Position numbers and translations under genes: made by a program. Source: a virus. From it: a DNA stretch of 64,000 nt. The notes below the pieces were generated by a model. It had not been told where the DNA came from and searched no databases. It worked only from the letters and a program-made list of their open reading frames with translations. Each line of letters begins with the position of its first letter. Position 1 is the stretch's first letter. The stretch spans positions 1-64,000 of IMG/VR virus record IMGVR_UViG_3300045116_000451. The stretch is one strand, 5' to 3'. Shown here piece after piece: positions 31,979 to 41,000 of this stretch.

Positions 31979-32418
31979 AAACCCTGGACGTGTACGTGCG
32001 CGGGTTCTACGAGGCGCGGATCGGTCGGCGTAGGACGCTGGTGCGGATTGACGCCGTCGCACCCGACGGCGGATGGTACGCGACCAATACGAGCACTGTT
32101 CGGCCAGTGCGCGTAGTTGCGGCGCAGTTGAGCCCGCCCGATCTGCCTGCGATCGGCCCTGTCGATCCGGAGCGTGTGGACATGGCGGTGGCCGACATCG
32201 TTCAGTACACACCGGAGAATGTGCTCGACACGCACGGATCGTTTCGACTGGCGATTCTCGGCCCCGACGAGCGAGACGCGGTCGAGCACGCGATCTATTT
32301 CGCTCAGGTGTCCGACCTGGCGCGAGCCGTCGCCGAACGGGAGCCGGTGCGCCAGTGGGTGAGCAAACTGCTCGACGAGCGCGACAGAAGGCGCGCGCGT
32401 TTGGTGTTCGTGGAGTAG
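31975..32418 (+). CDS. Hypothetical protein
   Basis: 147 residues from ATG 31975 with GAGGAGGTGG upstream. N-terminal strands (LDVYVRGFYEARIG, TLVRIDAVAPDGG) and a helical C-terminus. No family recognised; member of the small-protein series of the block. Confidence 0.55.
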   Translation: MKTLDVYVRGFYEARIGRRRTLVRIDAVAPDGGWYATNTSTVRPVRVVAAQLSPPDLPAIGPVDPERVDMAVADIVQYTPENVLDTHGSFRLAILGPDERDAVEHAIYFAQVSDLARAVAEREPVRQWVSKLLDERDRRRARLVFVE

Positions 32419-32428
32419 GAGGCTGACC

Positions 32429-32665
32429 ATGGCTGTCGAAATTCGTGCACGTCAACTGTCCGGAACGAGACGCCGGTTCGTCCCCCCTCCCACGGAACGG
32501 TGGGGCACGTTCGAGGACGCCATGGATCATCTCCGTGGCGTTCACGTGCATCCCATCGAATGGGCGTCGGTGCTGTCCGACGAAGAGCGCGCCTGCGGGA
32601 CCCTGGCGCGGGGCTGGTGCCCCGCGACGTGCACCGCTTACGTTGTGGTGCAGGTCCGAGAGTAG
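32429..32665 (+). CDS. Hypothetical small protein
   Basis: 78 residues with AGGAGGCTGA upstream. VEIRARQLSGTRRRFVPP, central FEDAMDHL and a final strand AYVVVQV. Three cysteines late. Unknown. Confidence 0.5.
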   Translation: MAVEIRARQLSGTRRRFVPPPTERWGTFEDAMDHLRGVHVHPIEWASVLSDEERACGTLARGWCPATCTAYVVVQVRE

Positions 32666-32734
32666 GTTCGCCCTGCCCCCGCCGGGGGCATGGCCGCGAG
32701 GCCGTGGGCGCGCTGGCGACGCGCCGCAGGGACC

Positions 32735-32797
32735 GCGCGTGAATACGCGCTGTAGTCCTGCCCGGACGCCCGCGGCTGACATGATGTCGGCCGCGGG
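32735..32797 (+). promoter_or_regulatory. Operator-like palindrome and long hairpin upstream of 32852
   Basis: GCGCGT-GAAT-ACGCGC (32735-32750) then TGTAGT, comparable to promoter copy 5, followed by a near-perfect palindrome CCCGCGGC...GCCGCGGG (32769-32797) with inner GACAT/ATGTC. GCCGGGC-GCG-GCCCGGC (about 32823-32839) then ACGGAG precede the ATG. Confidence 0.5.
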
Positions 32798-32851
32798 AGC
32801 CTGGGACGGACTCAGGAGCAAGCCGGGCGCGGCCCGGCACGGAGAACGAAA

Positions 32852-33439
32852 ATGGATACAGGCGTGAATACGATCGAGTTGGCGGAGAAGGCGCGGCGCG
32901 TGCAGGCGGACCATGCCGACTACCTGCTCGCGCGCGAGCGCGAGCGGGAGGCGGAAGTCGCGTTGCTGCAGGCAACGATCGAGACCGTCCGTCCGGCGCT
33001 GCCCGGCATGTCGCAGTGTATTCGGCGCCGGAGCGCCAGCACGAGCGGCCGCAACGGCTGCAACCCGGTCGACGAGACGGCCGATTTCGACGACGAGATC
33101 GGCGTCCTGCTCGTCGATCGGTACGACCGCGATCGGGACGAGACGGGGAGCCGGGGCACGTACGGGGGCGATCGGCTCTACCTGCTCGACGATGGGAGAC
33201 TCGCCGACGTCGAGCGCACTGGTTCGTGGTCGCACTGGCAGGGAGAATGGTCGAGCTGGGAGGCGGCTCTGTCGCCCATGACCACGGCCGAGGCGGTGAG
33301 CGCGTACGGGCTCGACAACATCCTGGCCGGCCTCACCAAGGCGCTCGACGTCCAGATCGCCGGCAACACCAAGGCGCAGGCGCAGGAATTCCGCGATCGA
33401 GCGGACAAGCTGCGTGATGCGCTCAGGCTCTTGAAGTAG
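32852..33439 (+). CDS. Hypothetical protein with terminal coiled coils
   Basis: 195 residues. The N-terminal 50 residues are a charged coiled coil (KARRVQADHADYLLARERERE), the middle is Asp/Gly-rich (DYDRDRDETGSRG, LYLLDDGRL), and the end is another helix (AQEFRDRADKLRDALRLLK). Resembles phage proteins of unknown function that carry a display-type beta domain. Not identified. Confidence 0.6.
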   Translation: MDTGVNTIELAEKARRVQADHADYLLAREREREAEVALLQATIETVRPALPGMSQCIRRRSASTSGRNGCNPVDETADFDDEIGVLLVDRYDRDRDETGSRGTYGGDRLYLLDDGRLADVERTGSWSHWQGEWSSWEAALSPMTTAEAVSAYGLDNILAGLTKALDVQIAGNTKAQAQEFRDRADKLRDALRLLK

Positions 33440-33516
33440 CGGCTTGACCGGACAAGAGCCAATGCCTATGGTGTCCCGGAGCGCCCGAGGTGCGGCGCTC
33501 GGAAAGGCAGGAGCCG

Positions 33517-33870
33517 ATGAAATGGAATGTCTATCAGGCAACCTCCACCACGTGCTGCGTGGACCACCGCTACATAGCGTTGATGGAGCACGCCAGGGAG
33601 ATGGCGTCTCTAGCCCGCAAAGCGCTCACCATGGCGCAAGCTCTCAATCGAGACGTGTCCTGCGCGACGCTGTGGTGCGCTCCATTTCTCGTGCTCCAGC
33701 ATGCGCCCGATGACTGGGTCACCAACGGCCAGAAGTGCGACGTAGAGGAAGACCGCAACGAGAAAATCGAGGGTGCGAAACTCGTCGCAGCCACGGGCGG
33801 GTGGCGAATTTGTTTCACGCTCCGTCATCAGGGCGACGAGTACGAAACACCCATGATCAAGTGGGACTAG
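33517..33870 (+). CDS. Hypothetical protein
   Basis: 117 residues from MKWNVYQATSTTCC, with AGGCAGGAG upstream. Five cysteines and several Trp; alpha/beta. Lower GC-skewed codon use than the neighbours upstream, matching the flanking genome, so it may mark the right boundary of the accessory block. Leader contains stem GAGCGCC/GGCGCTC. Confidence 0.55.
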   Translation: MKWNVYQATSTTCCVDHRYIALMEHAREMASLARKALTMAQALNRDVSCATLWCAPFLVLQHAPDDWVTNGQKCDVEEDRNEKIEGAKLVAATGGWRICFTLRHQGDEYETPMIKWD

Positions 33871-33926
33871 AGACATGCGACTGCGCGGCGCACGGCGCGC
33901 TCGCGCACGACGAAAGGACGGCAGCT

Positions 33927-34355
33927 ATGTCGAAGTCGAAGCACGAAAAGAAACTGATGAAAAAGATGGCCAGAATGGCCGAGGAAGGGCCGCTCGTGAC
34001 CGGAGGGCTGGAGTCTGCCTGGTGGCGGAACGCCGGCCCGCCGGCCGCCGCGAATCTGACACTCGTCCCGACGCCCGAGATGAGCGCGTTCGGCGTGCCG
34101 GGCGAGGTGCTCGGCCGCTGTAGCGTCCGAGGGTGCCAGGGCAAGGTCGTCGTCGGAGGGCTCGCCGAGGACAACCCCGGCCTCGCCTGGTGCGGTTGCG
34201 ACACGTGCGGGATCGAGTCTCGCGCGCGCATCCTGCGCGAGCCCGATGGCAAGAAGGCGCGAAAGCGCGCCCGAGCGCTACTCGACGAGCGGCTGAGCCT
34301 GTCCGTCGAGGACGAAGCCCGCTACGAGGCCATGTTCGCGGAAGGCGCTGGTTGA
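33927..34355 (+). CDS. Hypothetical zinc-ribbon-like protein
   Basis: 142 residues from ATG 33927, CGAAAGGACG upstream. Basic N-terminal helix (KSKHEKKLMKKMARM), then CSVRGC (about 72-77) and CGCDTCG (about 99-105) forming a probable zinc site, and a charged C-terminal helix. Function unknown; precedes the helicase operon. Confidence 0.55.
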   Translation: MSKSKHEKKLMKKMARMAEEGPLVTGGLESAWWRNAGPPAAANLTLVPTPEMSAFGVPGEVLGRCSVRGCQGKVVVGGLAEDNPGLAWCGCDTCGIESRARILREPDGKKARKRARALLDERLSLSVEDEARYEAMFAEGAG

Positions 34356-34358
34356 CGC

Positions 34359-34640
34359 ATGGACACCACACGCAAGGCGATCGTTGCCGAGGTGACCTCG
34401 GCCATCGTGCGCGCGCTGCGCTCCGGCATGACTGCGGAGCGGGCGGCAACGGTGCTGCTCGCCGCCGGCCAGGTGCTGCGCGAAGAACTGGACGAGCCCG
34501 CCCGCCAGCGCGTGACCGAGCAGGCCGACGCAATGGCGTCGCTGGTCGGCATGGCCCGCGCTGCAGCGCAACTCCTGCGCAAGGGCAAGTTACCTCCAGC
34601 CGGACCGTCGGGCAGCCCGCCACCTGCGGAATGCGGCTGA
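34359..34640 (+). CDS. Hypothetical helical protein
   Basis: 93 residues, almost all helix (AIVAEVTSAIVRALRSGM, AATVLLAAGQVLREEL, MASLVGMARAAAQLL) with a Pro/Ser tail. Three nucleotides after the previous stop. Unknown. Confidence 0.55.
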   Translation: MDTTRKAIVAEVTSAIVRALRSGMTAERAATVLLAAGQVLREELDEPARQRVTEQADAMASLVGMARAAAQLLRKGKLPPAGPSGSPPPAECG

Positions 34641-34661
34641 TACGGTCTACGGAGACGACCA

Positions 34662-36455
34662 ATGCACGTGACCGTTCACGGCTCGCTGTTCATGATCCAA
34701 CTCACGAACCAGCAGCGGTTCGTGGCCGACGCGCAATACCTGCGTTCGCTCGGCATGAGATTCCACGGCATCAAATGCAAGGGTCGCTGCGCTGCATGCG
34801 AGCAGGACGCCCCTCGCAAGCGCTGGTGGACCGAGCACGCGACGCTGGCGCGCATGGCCGCGACGTCCTGGGACGAGGCTGCGGGGGCCGCGTTCGCTCG
34901 GCTCGAAGGGCAGGTGCGCGACAGCGCGGCCACCGACGCGGACGTGGACACGCCGTGCCCCGAGGGGCTCAGCTATCGCGGCTACCAGAAGGCCGCGATC
35001 CTGTTCGCCCGGGGCCGGCGGGGCGTTCTCATCGGCGACGAAATGGGCGTCGGCAAGACGATCGAGGCCCTCGGCATCGCGAACGACGACCGCTCGTTTG
35101 AGCGCGTGCTCGTCATCTGCCCGCTCGGGCTCAGGGCCAACTGGGCGCACGAGGCCAACCGATGGCTCGTGCGATGCCAGGGGCCGAACGCAATCCGGCC
35201 GGTGGTCGCGCAAAGCTCGGACGACGTGCCCGGCCCCGACGAGCCGTGCGTGCTCGTCGCGAACGTCGAACGCATGCTCAGCCATCGGCTCGGTACCGGT
35301 GAGGTGCGCGCTCGCGGCAAGCGCCTTCTCGCCGCACTCCTGGCGCAGCGATGGGACGTGCTCATCGTGGACGAGGTTCACCGGCTCCGCACGCAGCACT
35401 CGGAGAGTACGTTCTGCGTGTTCGGCTCGCCCGACAAAGACCTCGTCAAGGGCCATCCCATGCCTGCGAGGCCGGGCCTGGTGTCGCGCGCACGTCGCGT
35501 CGTGCTGCTCACGGGTACGCCGATCCCAAACCGCACCCGGGACATCTGGCAGGCTGTCCACGCGCTCGTGCCCGAGGAATTCCCGAACCACTGGTCGTTT
35601 TTGCACCGCTATTGCGGCGCTCGACGGGTCACGTATCCCGTGCGTGGCGGTCACGGGGAAACGCGCGAAAGCTGGACGTTCGACGGCTGTACGAATTCCG
35701 CGGATCTGTACCTACGCCTGCGCGCGTCGTGCATGATCCGGCGATTGAAGGGCGACGTGTTGAGCGAGCTGCCGGCGAAAACACGTGAGATCATCGTGCT
35801 GCCGTCCGACGACATCAAGGCCGTGGTCGATCGCGAGCGGGATGCCTGGCGCCAACTCGGCCTGATTCGGTCCGAAGGAACGGCGATCGACTACGAGCAA
35901 GCGCTCGACCGGCTGCACGGCGCGCCTTGCGGCGTCGGGCCGGCCGCCGAGATCGCCGAAGCGCGCCAGGACCTCGGGCTCGCCAAGGTGCCGTACCTGG
36001 TGCAACACCTCGAATCGATGCGCGACCAGGGCATCGCGAAAATCGTAGTGTTCGGGCACCATCACGTCGTGCTCGAAGAGCTGCACGATCGCTACCCCGA
36101 ATCGGTGCTCCTGTACGGTCCCAGCAGCGAGCGCGAGCGAGAGGACGCCCTGCATGCGTTCACGTGCACCAAGGTGCCCGTGTTCATCGGCTCGATCCAG
36201 GCCGCGGGCATCGGCCTGAATCTGCAAGTCGCCTCGCACGTTCTGTTCGTGGAGGCGAGCTGGAACCACTCGGACCTCGTACAGGCCGAGGACCGCGTGC
36301 ACCGGCTCGGCCAGCGGGAGCCCGTGCTGGTGCAGCACTTCGTGTTCGACGGCACGATCGAGGGGGACATCCTGCGCCGCGCAATCGAAAAGCAGGCGGA
36401 CGCCGACAAGGTGCTCGACGCAAAGGCGCCCGGCGCGCCGGAAAGGCAGGGCTGA
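34662..36455 (+). CDS. SNF2-family (SMARCAL1-like) DNA helicase/translocase
   Basis: 597 residues. A short N-terminal part with CKGRCAAC, then both RecA-like domains: motif I GDEMGVGKT (125-133), II DEVH (237-240), III LTGTP, V GIGLNL, VI DRVHRLGQ (544-551). Family architecture is near minimal, like the fork-remodelling SMARCAL1/HARP subgroup and phage SNF2 helicases. It probably remodels forks or displaces bound protein during viral replication. No fused nuclease domain seen. Confidence 0.9.
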   Translation: MHVTVHGSLFMIQLTNQQRFVADAQYLRSLGMRFHGIKCKGRCAACEQDAPRKRWWTEHATLARMAATSWDEAAGAAFARLEGQVRDSAATDADVDTPCPEGLSYRGYQKAAILFARGRRGVLIGDEMGVGKTIEALGIANDDRSFERVLVICPLGLRANWAHEANRWLVRCQGPNAIRPVVAQSSDDVPGPDEPCVLVANVERMLSHRLGTGEVRARGKRLLAALLAQRWDVLIVDEVHRLRTQHSESTFCVFGSPDKDLVKGHPMPARPGLVSRARRVVLLTGTPIPNRTRDIWQAVHALVPEEFPNHWSFLHRYCGARRVTYPVRGGHGETRESWTFDGCTNSADLYLRLRASCMIRRLKGDVLSELPAKTREIIVLPSDDIKAVVDRERDAWRQLGLIRSEGTAIDYEQALDRLHGAPCGVGPAAEIAEARQDLGLAKVPYLVQHLESMRDQGIAKIVVFGHHHVVLEELHDRYPESVLLYGPSSEREREDALHAFTCTKVPVFIGSIQAAGIGLNLQVASHVLFVEASWNHSDLVQAEDRVHRLGQREPVLVQHFVFDGTIEGDILRRAIEKQADADKVLDAKAPGAPERQG

Positions 36456-36456
36456 C

Positions 36457-36909
36457 ATGTACGACGAATTGTTGGCCGCGCGGGCCGTCGCGGATGCGGA
36501 GCGCTGGTGTCTCGACTCCGGCGTACCGTCTCTCGTGCGACCCGCGCGCGATGGCTACGACATGCGGACGGCGCTTCTGCGGCACGTCGCGACCGCGATC
36601 GAAGACACGCTCGGCATGCCGGCCCTGGACGTGCGCCACACGCGCAGCTACGATGAGCGCGCATCCCCGCGCGAGCACGCGCTGCAGCTGCGAGACAACG
36701 TGGTCACGGCCGTTGCGGCGACCATGTCGCACCTCGGACTGCCCGACTCCGTGCAGGTCACGGTGCAACCTGTCTCGCGCATGTCGTTCGGTTCCTCGAA
36801 GCGAACCGTCGTGATCGTCGAGCTTTGCATGGCAGGGGTCGAGCCCCCTCTGTGCGCGATCTGGGACACCGAAATGCTAGGAGAACCATCATGCGAAAGT
36901 ATCTTTTGA
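36457..36909 (+). CDS. Hypothetical protein
   Basis: 150 residues, starting one base after the helicase stop. Helical first half (LLRHVATAIEDTLGM, LRDNVVTAVAATMSHLGL), then a strand-rich end (SKRTVVIVELCMAG). Overlaps the DUF1874 gene by 19 nt. Unknown; co-transcribed with the helicase. Confidence 0.6.
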   Translation: MYDELLAARAVADAERWCLDSGVPSLVRPARDGYDMRTALLRHVATAIEDTLGMPALDVRHTRSYDERASPREHALQLRDNVVTAVAATMSHLGLPDSVQVTVQPVSRMSFGSSKRTVVIVELCMAGVEPPLCAIWDTEMLGEPSCESIF

Positions 36910-37229
36910 ACAGCGCCGTGATCACATCGCCGGGCATGTATTGCTACGAGCACGTCGATCTGGACGAAGCAACCAAGTGGCTCGAAGCCGGCGATTGGAC
37001 GAGCACCATCGGTTACCCGGAGACGGCCGAGGCCCTGTCGGAGCTGACCGGGCTGCGCATCCCGGTGAACCGGAGCGTCGTCACGATGCAGCCGGGCGAC
37101 CAGGCGCTCGTGTTCCGGCTCGTGCTGCCACCGGGCGCCCGTCGGGTCGCCCCCGGCGCCAAGGGCGGCCTGGGCGTGGGCTACATCCTGCAGCACTGCG
37201 AGATCGGCCTGCTCGAACGGGTTTCCTGA
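36891..37229 (+). CDS. DUF1874 (STIV B116 / AcrIII-1-family) protein
   Basis: 112 residues from ATG 36891, with AGGAGAA upstream. The family pattern is clear: N-terminal YLLNSAVIT, central TIGYPETAEALSELTG (about 39-54), IPVNR (57-61), GDQALVFRL (69-77), C-terminal EIGLLER. AcrIII-1 proteins are ring nucleases that degrade cyclic tetra-adenylate and blunt type III CRISPR immunity. The characterised enzymes have a catalytic His in IGH; this protein has Tyr42 in the corresponding IGY position, so activity cannot be assumed. Confidence 0.75.
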   Translation: MRKYLLNSAVITSPGMYCYEHVDLDEATKWLEAGDWTSTIGYPETAEALSELTGLRIPVNRSVVTMQPGDQALVFRLVLPPGARRVAPGAKGGLGVGYILQHCEIGLLERVS

Positions 37230-37247
37230 GAAACTCCCGCCGGGGGC

Positions 37248-37277
37248 TTGACTCCCCACGCACAGATAAAGCACACT
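37248..37277 (+). promoter_or_regulatory. Possible leaderless promoter
   Basis: TTGACT (37248-37253), 18-nt spacer, CACACT (37272-37277), 6 nt before ATG 37284. The -10 is weak. Confidence 0.4.
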
Positions 37278-37283
37278 CTACGT

Positions 37284-38030
37284 ATGCAGGGTGACGGTCC
37301 CGCCATTCGACGCCACCTCGACGCACGCCTGGTCAGCTACGCGCTGTCCGTGGTCGAGGGCAAGATGGACCAGGAGCTGGCCGGCACGCTCCAGACGTGC
37401 GCTGCGGCCTGTCTTCAAGCCGCGAGCGGCATCCTGGCGCTCGTGATGGCCTGCCGGGCAACGGCGCGCGCGCCGGCCCTGGTGCGCCTGCTCGACGCCA
37501 AGCAGCGCGAACGCTTGACCACGCTTCTCGAAAGCGTCGCCGAGGTGGTCGAGGACTCGTGGAAAGGTCAGCTGCAGGAAGTCATGGAGGTGGTGGTCGT
37601 CATGGCGTGCTCGACCACGGACGATCCCGAAGTCGAAGCGAACCTGCGCAGCTGGGCTCACGGGCTGCGCCTGGACACGCGCGCGCTCGCAGTACACGAG
37701 GACGAGGACACGATCGAGGACGTCGTCGAACCCGACACGCCCATGCACCGCAGGGAGCACAAGCGCCGATCGCGCTCGTCGCGCTCGGCCTACCAGAAGG
37801 AACGCTGCGACAACCTGGTCGCACGCGCCGTTTCGATGGGCGTTCACACGACGCGGCCGCTTCTCGCGAACGGACAGGTCGTGATCATCGGCCAGGCGCC
37901 TCGGGGACAGGCGAGGCTCGCGAAGCTGCGGGGCTCCATGGCCGAAGCCGAGGTGCTCTGCAAGCAGATCAACGAGCAGATCCGCCAGCTCGGCGTCGGC
38001 GAGCCGAAGCTATCTCAGGCCGTGGGATGA
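37284..38030 (+). CDS. Hypothetical protein preceding the recombinase
   Basis: 248 residues from ATG 37284 (a TTG at 37248 is also in frame but is part of the promoter). Helical N-terminal two-thirds with Cys/Ala-rich segments, an acidic stretch (HEDEDTIEDVVEPD), a basic one (RREHKRRSRSSR), then an alpha/beta end (VVIIGQAPRGQARLAKL). Its TGA overlaps the recombinase ATG, so it may regulate or assist recombination (excisionase-like role is only a guess). Confidence 0.55.
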   Translation: MQGDGPAIRRHLDARLVSYALSVVEGKMDQELAGTLQTCAAACLQAASGILALVMACRATARAPALVRLLDAKQRERLTTLLESVAEVVEDSWKGQLQEVMEVVVVMACSTTDDPEVEANLRSWAHGLRLDTRALAVHEDEDTIEDVVEPDTPMHRREHKRRSRSSRSAYQKERCDNLVARAVSMGVHTTRPLLANGQVVIIGQAPRGQARLAKLRGSMAEAEVLCKQINEQIRQLGVGEPKLSQAVG

Positions 38031-41000
38031 TCGAGCCCGAGGACACGCTCACGGCGGTGCCGAACCGAGCCGACGCGCTCGGCGCGTTCGGCGAGCTTGC
38101 GAACGGCCAGGCGGGCTACAAGGAATCGCGATACGCGCAGGCGATCCGCTCGCTCGTCGAGCGGCTCATGATGAGGGCGACTTCGATCCAGCAAGTGCGC
38201 GGCAAGCGCCGGCTGCGAGAGCGCCCGCAAGACCGCTCGAACAGCGTCAAGACGTACGTCAAGGCGCTGGAGCTGTTTTCGTACTGGTCGGTCACGATCT
38301 ACGGCCGTGAGCTGGACCCGGCCGAGGTCACGACGGCCGTCGTCGGCGATTACGTGTCGTGGCTCCGGGCGGACGCGACGCGTGCCATCGCGAACGCATC
38401 GCCCGAGCAGCAACAACGGCGCGAGGAATACGTCAAGACGCGTCTCGCAGTGCGGCGGCTCATGATCCGCGCATCCGGCACGGATGCGATCCAGGTGCAC
38501 GACGCTGCCCTCAGCGCGATCGAGACGTACGGACAGGCGAACATCCACCAAATCTACGAGGCGCTGCCTCCCAGGGTTCGAGACCGTTACGTGCTGCCGA
38601 AGCAAGATGCACGCGTGCCCCTGGACTACTCGCAGCTGCACCGCGTGCTCAACACCTTGCTCCGAGCGCACAGAGTGATCGAACGCAGCCCAAGCTCGCG
38701 CCAGATCCGCTCCCGGAAGGGCTACATCTGGTCGACCGAAGAGCGCGATCCGCTCATTTACCGCTACCTTCTGGCAAGGGTGACGCCGCTCAAAGAAACG
38801 AGCGTTTCGACGCACCTTTCGGCTCTGAGCGCTGTTTGGCGCGAAATGCTCAAGCGCACGGACCAGGGCCCCGCACCCCTGGTGTTCAACCCGTGGGCAG
38901 ACGCGCTCAGCCAGTCGTCGTGGAGGGTACGCGCGCAGAAGACGGCCGAACGATCACAGCTCGTGCCGAGCAAAGCGCTCACCAAGCCCATTGTGCGAGC
39001 GCTTTTTGGCGCCGCTTCGGGACCGGCGCTGGAGCAGCGGCGCGACAAGCTGGCGCTGGCGCTTCTCACCTGGCTCGGGCTTCGGGCCGAGGAAGTCGTC
39101 GGGGCGCTGCGGGCGGACCTGGGCACGCGCGAGGGCGCGATGGCGCTCACGGTCTACGGCAAGGGCAACAAGGCGCGCCTGGTGCCCGTCTTCGCGGAAA
39201 TCCGGCAGGCGTTTGAGCTGCTGAACGACACGCTTGGGTCGATGACCCGTGAGACGTTCGTCGGCGAGGACGGCCAGCGAAGGCCCACCTACAGCGCGCG
39301 TTACGCGATGGCGCTGCTCGAACCGGACGCGCCGCTCGTGCCTTCGCTCGTGCGCTGGGGCACGAACGTACGCACGGGCGATCCAGAAGCCGACGCACGC
39401 AACCCGCTGGACACCTCGGGTCTGCGGGCGCTCGTGTGCAAGCTCGGCGACCGAGCGAGGGTGCGCGTGGTCGCGACCGGTGAGATCCGGGCGCTCGACA
39501 CGTCCGAGCGGGCGCGTGTGCACCCGCACGCCTTCCGGCACTACGCCGCCACCGCGGCTTCCGAGGGGGGCGTGAGCATGGTCAAGATCAAGGGTCTGCT
39601 CGGCCACGAGTCGATCCGCACGACCGAAGGCTACGTAGAGGTGCCGGCCGAGACGAGCGTCGAGGTGTCGGTGGCGATCTACAGGGCGACGGAGGGGGGC
39701 GAGGCGATGACGGCCGATGAGCTTTCGTCGGCGAGGGTGCGGTCCTCGGCGATCGAGCAGCCGGAGATCGAAGGGGTCGTGGTGCAGCCGGCGAGGGTGG
39801 TTGGAACGGCGCCGGCGGTTTCTCCTTTGGCTGGCTCGGCGCGTGTGGATCCGGGCGAGAAGGTCGCAAGCCCTGGCTGGGCCTACGTGCCGGGATCGGA
39901 AAAGACGATCGCGTACATCCCGCGTGGGATGACCGCGGTCGCGTTCTCGCGGCATGTGCAGTCGCAGGCCCAAGGGGCGAGGGCACGGGCGGAGAAGGCT
40001 CGCGAGACGGGCGACGCCAAGACGTACGAGAGCGCGCTCGCGGAGTACGTCGTGTGGCGCTCGAAGTACCTTTACGTGACCATGCGACAGGGCGAAAAGA
40101 GCAAGCTCGCGTGGTGGACTGGACGGGCTGGACGATGGCAGGGGCTGGAGCGCGCGCCGATCATGGGACCTTCGCAGCTCGGGCCTGAGACCGATCGGGA
40201 TCGAATCGTCACGGACGGCTTGAAAGCGCTGTACGAAGCGTTCTGGGAGACGCGTGGGCCGACGAGCGCTTCGGCTCTTGCCGTGTGGGTCGGTGAGATG
40301 GTGGACACGGCTGCAGGCGTGTTTGCCAGGGCCATGGTCGAGAGGGGCGACAGCTGGGTGGCCTACGACGAGCCGGCGGCGCCGGTCGAGCCTGTGGTGC
40401 GCATGCACCGCTCCGAGGCGATTCTGGAATGGTTCGAGCGCTGGGGCTGGAGCTACCGCGTGACGGGCGAAAAGGGTTCCGAGCGAGGCGGCAACGTTGC
40501 CCTGGCCGAGTTGGAAAGCTTACCGGAGTGGTTCTGGCTGGAGGACCCTCTGCTCGCGCTGCCAGCTGCGGAGCGCCGGCAGCTTCGCTTGTGGATCGAG
40601 CAGCTGCAGGCGCTGCGCCCGTCGCCTGGGCGTCTTGCCGAGGCGGTCGAGCAGATGGTGGACATCATGCGGGCATACCGCAAGCTCGGCCGCGCCTACG
40701 AACAGCGTCTCGAGCGAGAAGGTCGAGAAGAGCTTTCGCCCGAGCTGAAGCTGATGGGCGATCGGCTGCGCGGGATGGAGGGCGCGTTCGCGCAGCAGGC
40801 GTTTAGGCTGTGGCCTACGTTGCGCGAGCCCCTGAGCGCGGCCGCGATCGTGATGGGTCCTGGCCTGCCCTTCAGGGATCGGCTCGCGAAGGCGCTGCGG
40901 GCCCAAGGGATCGACATGGGCAACGCTTCGCAGGCACGCCTGGATCCTGTGCTGCTGCCCGAGGATGCAAGAGCTGGCACGCACGTCTTCGATGCCGCGC

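Noticed and set aside
31973-33541. 522-residue leftward open frame
   Set aside because: Antisense to several short RBS-bearing genes and leader hairpins; composition is typical shadow.
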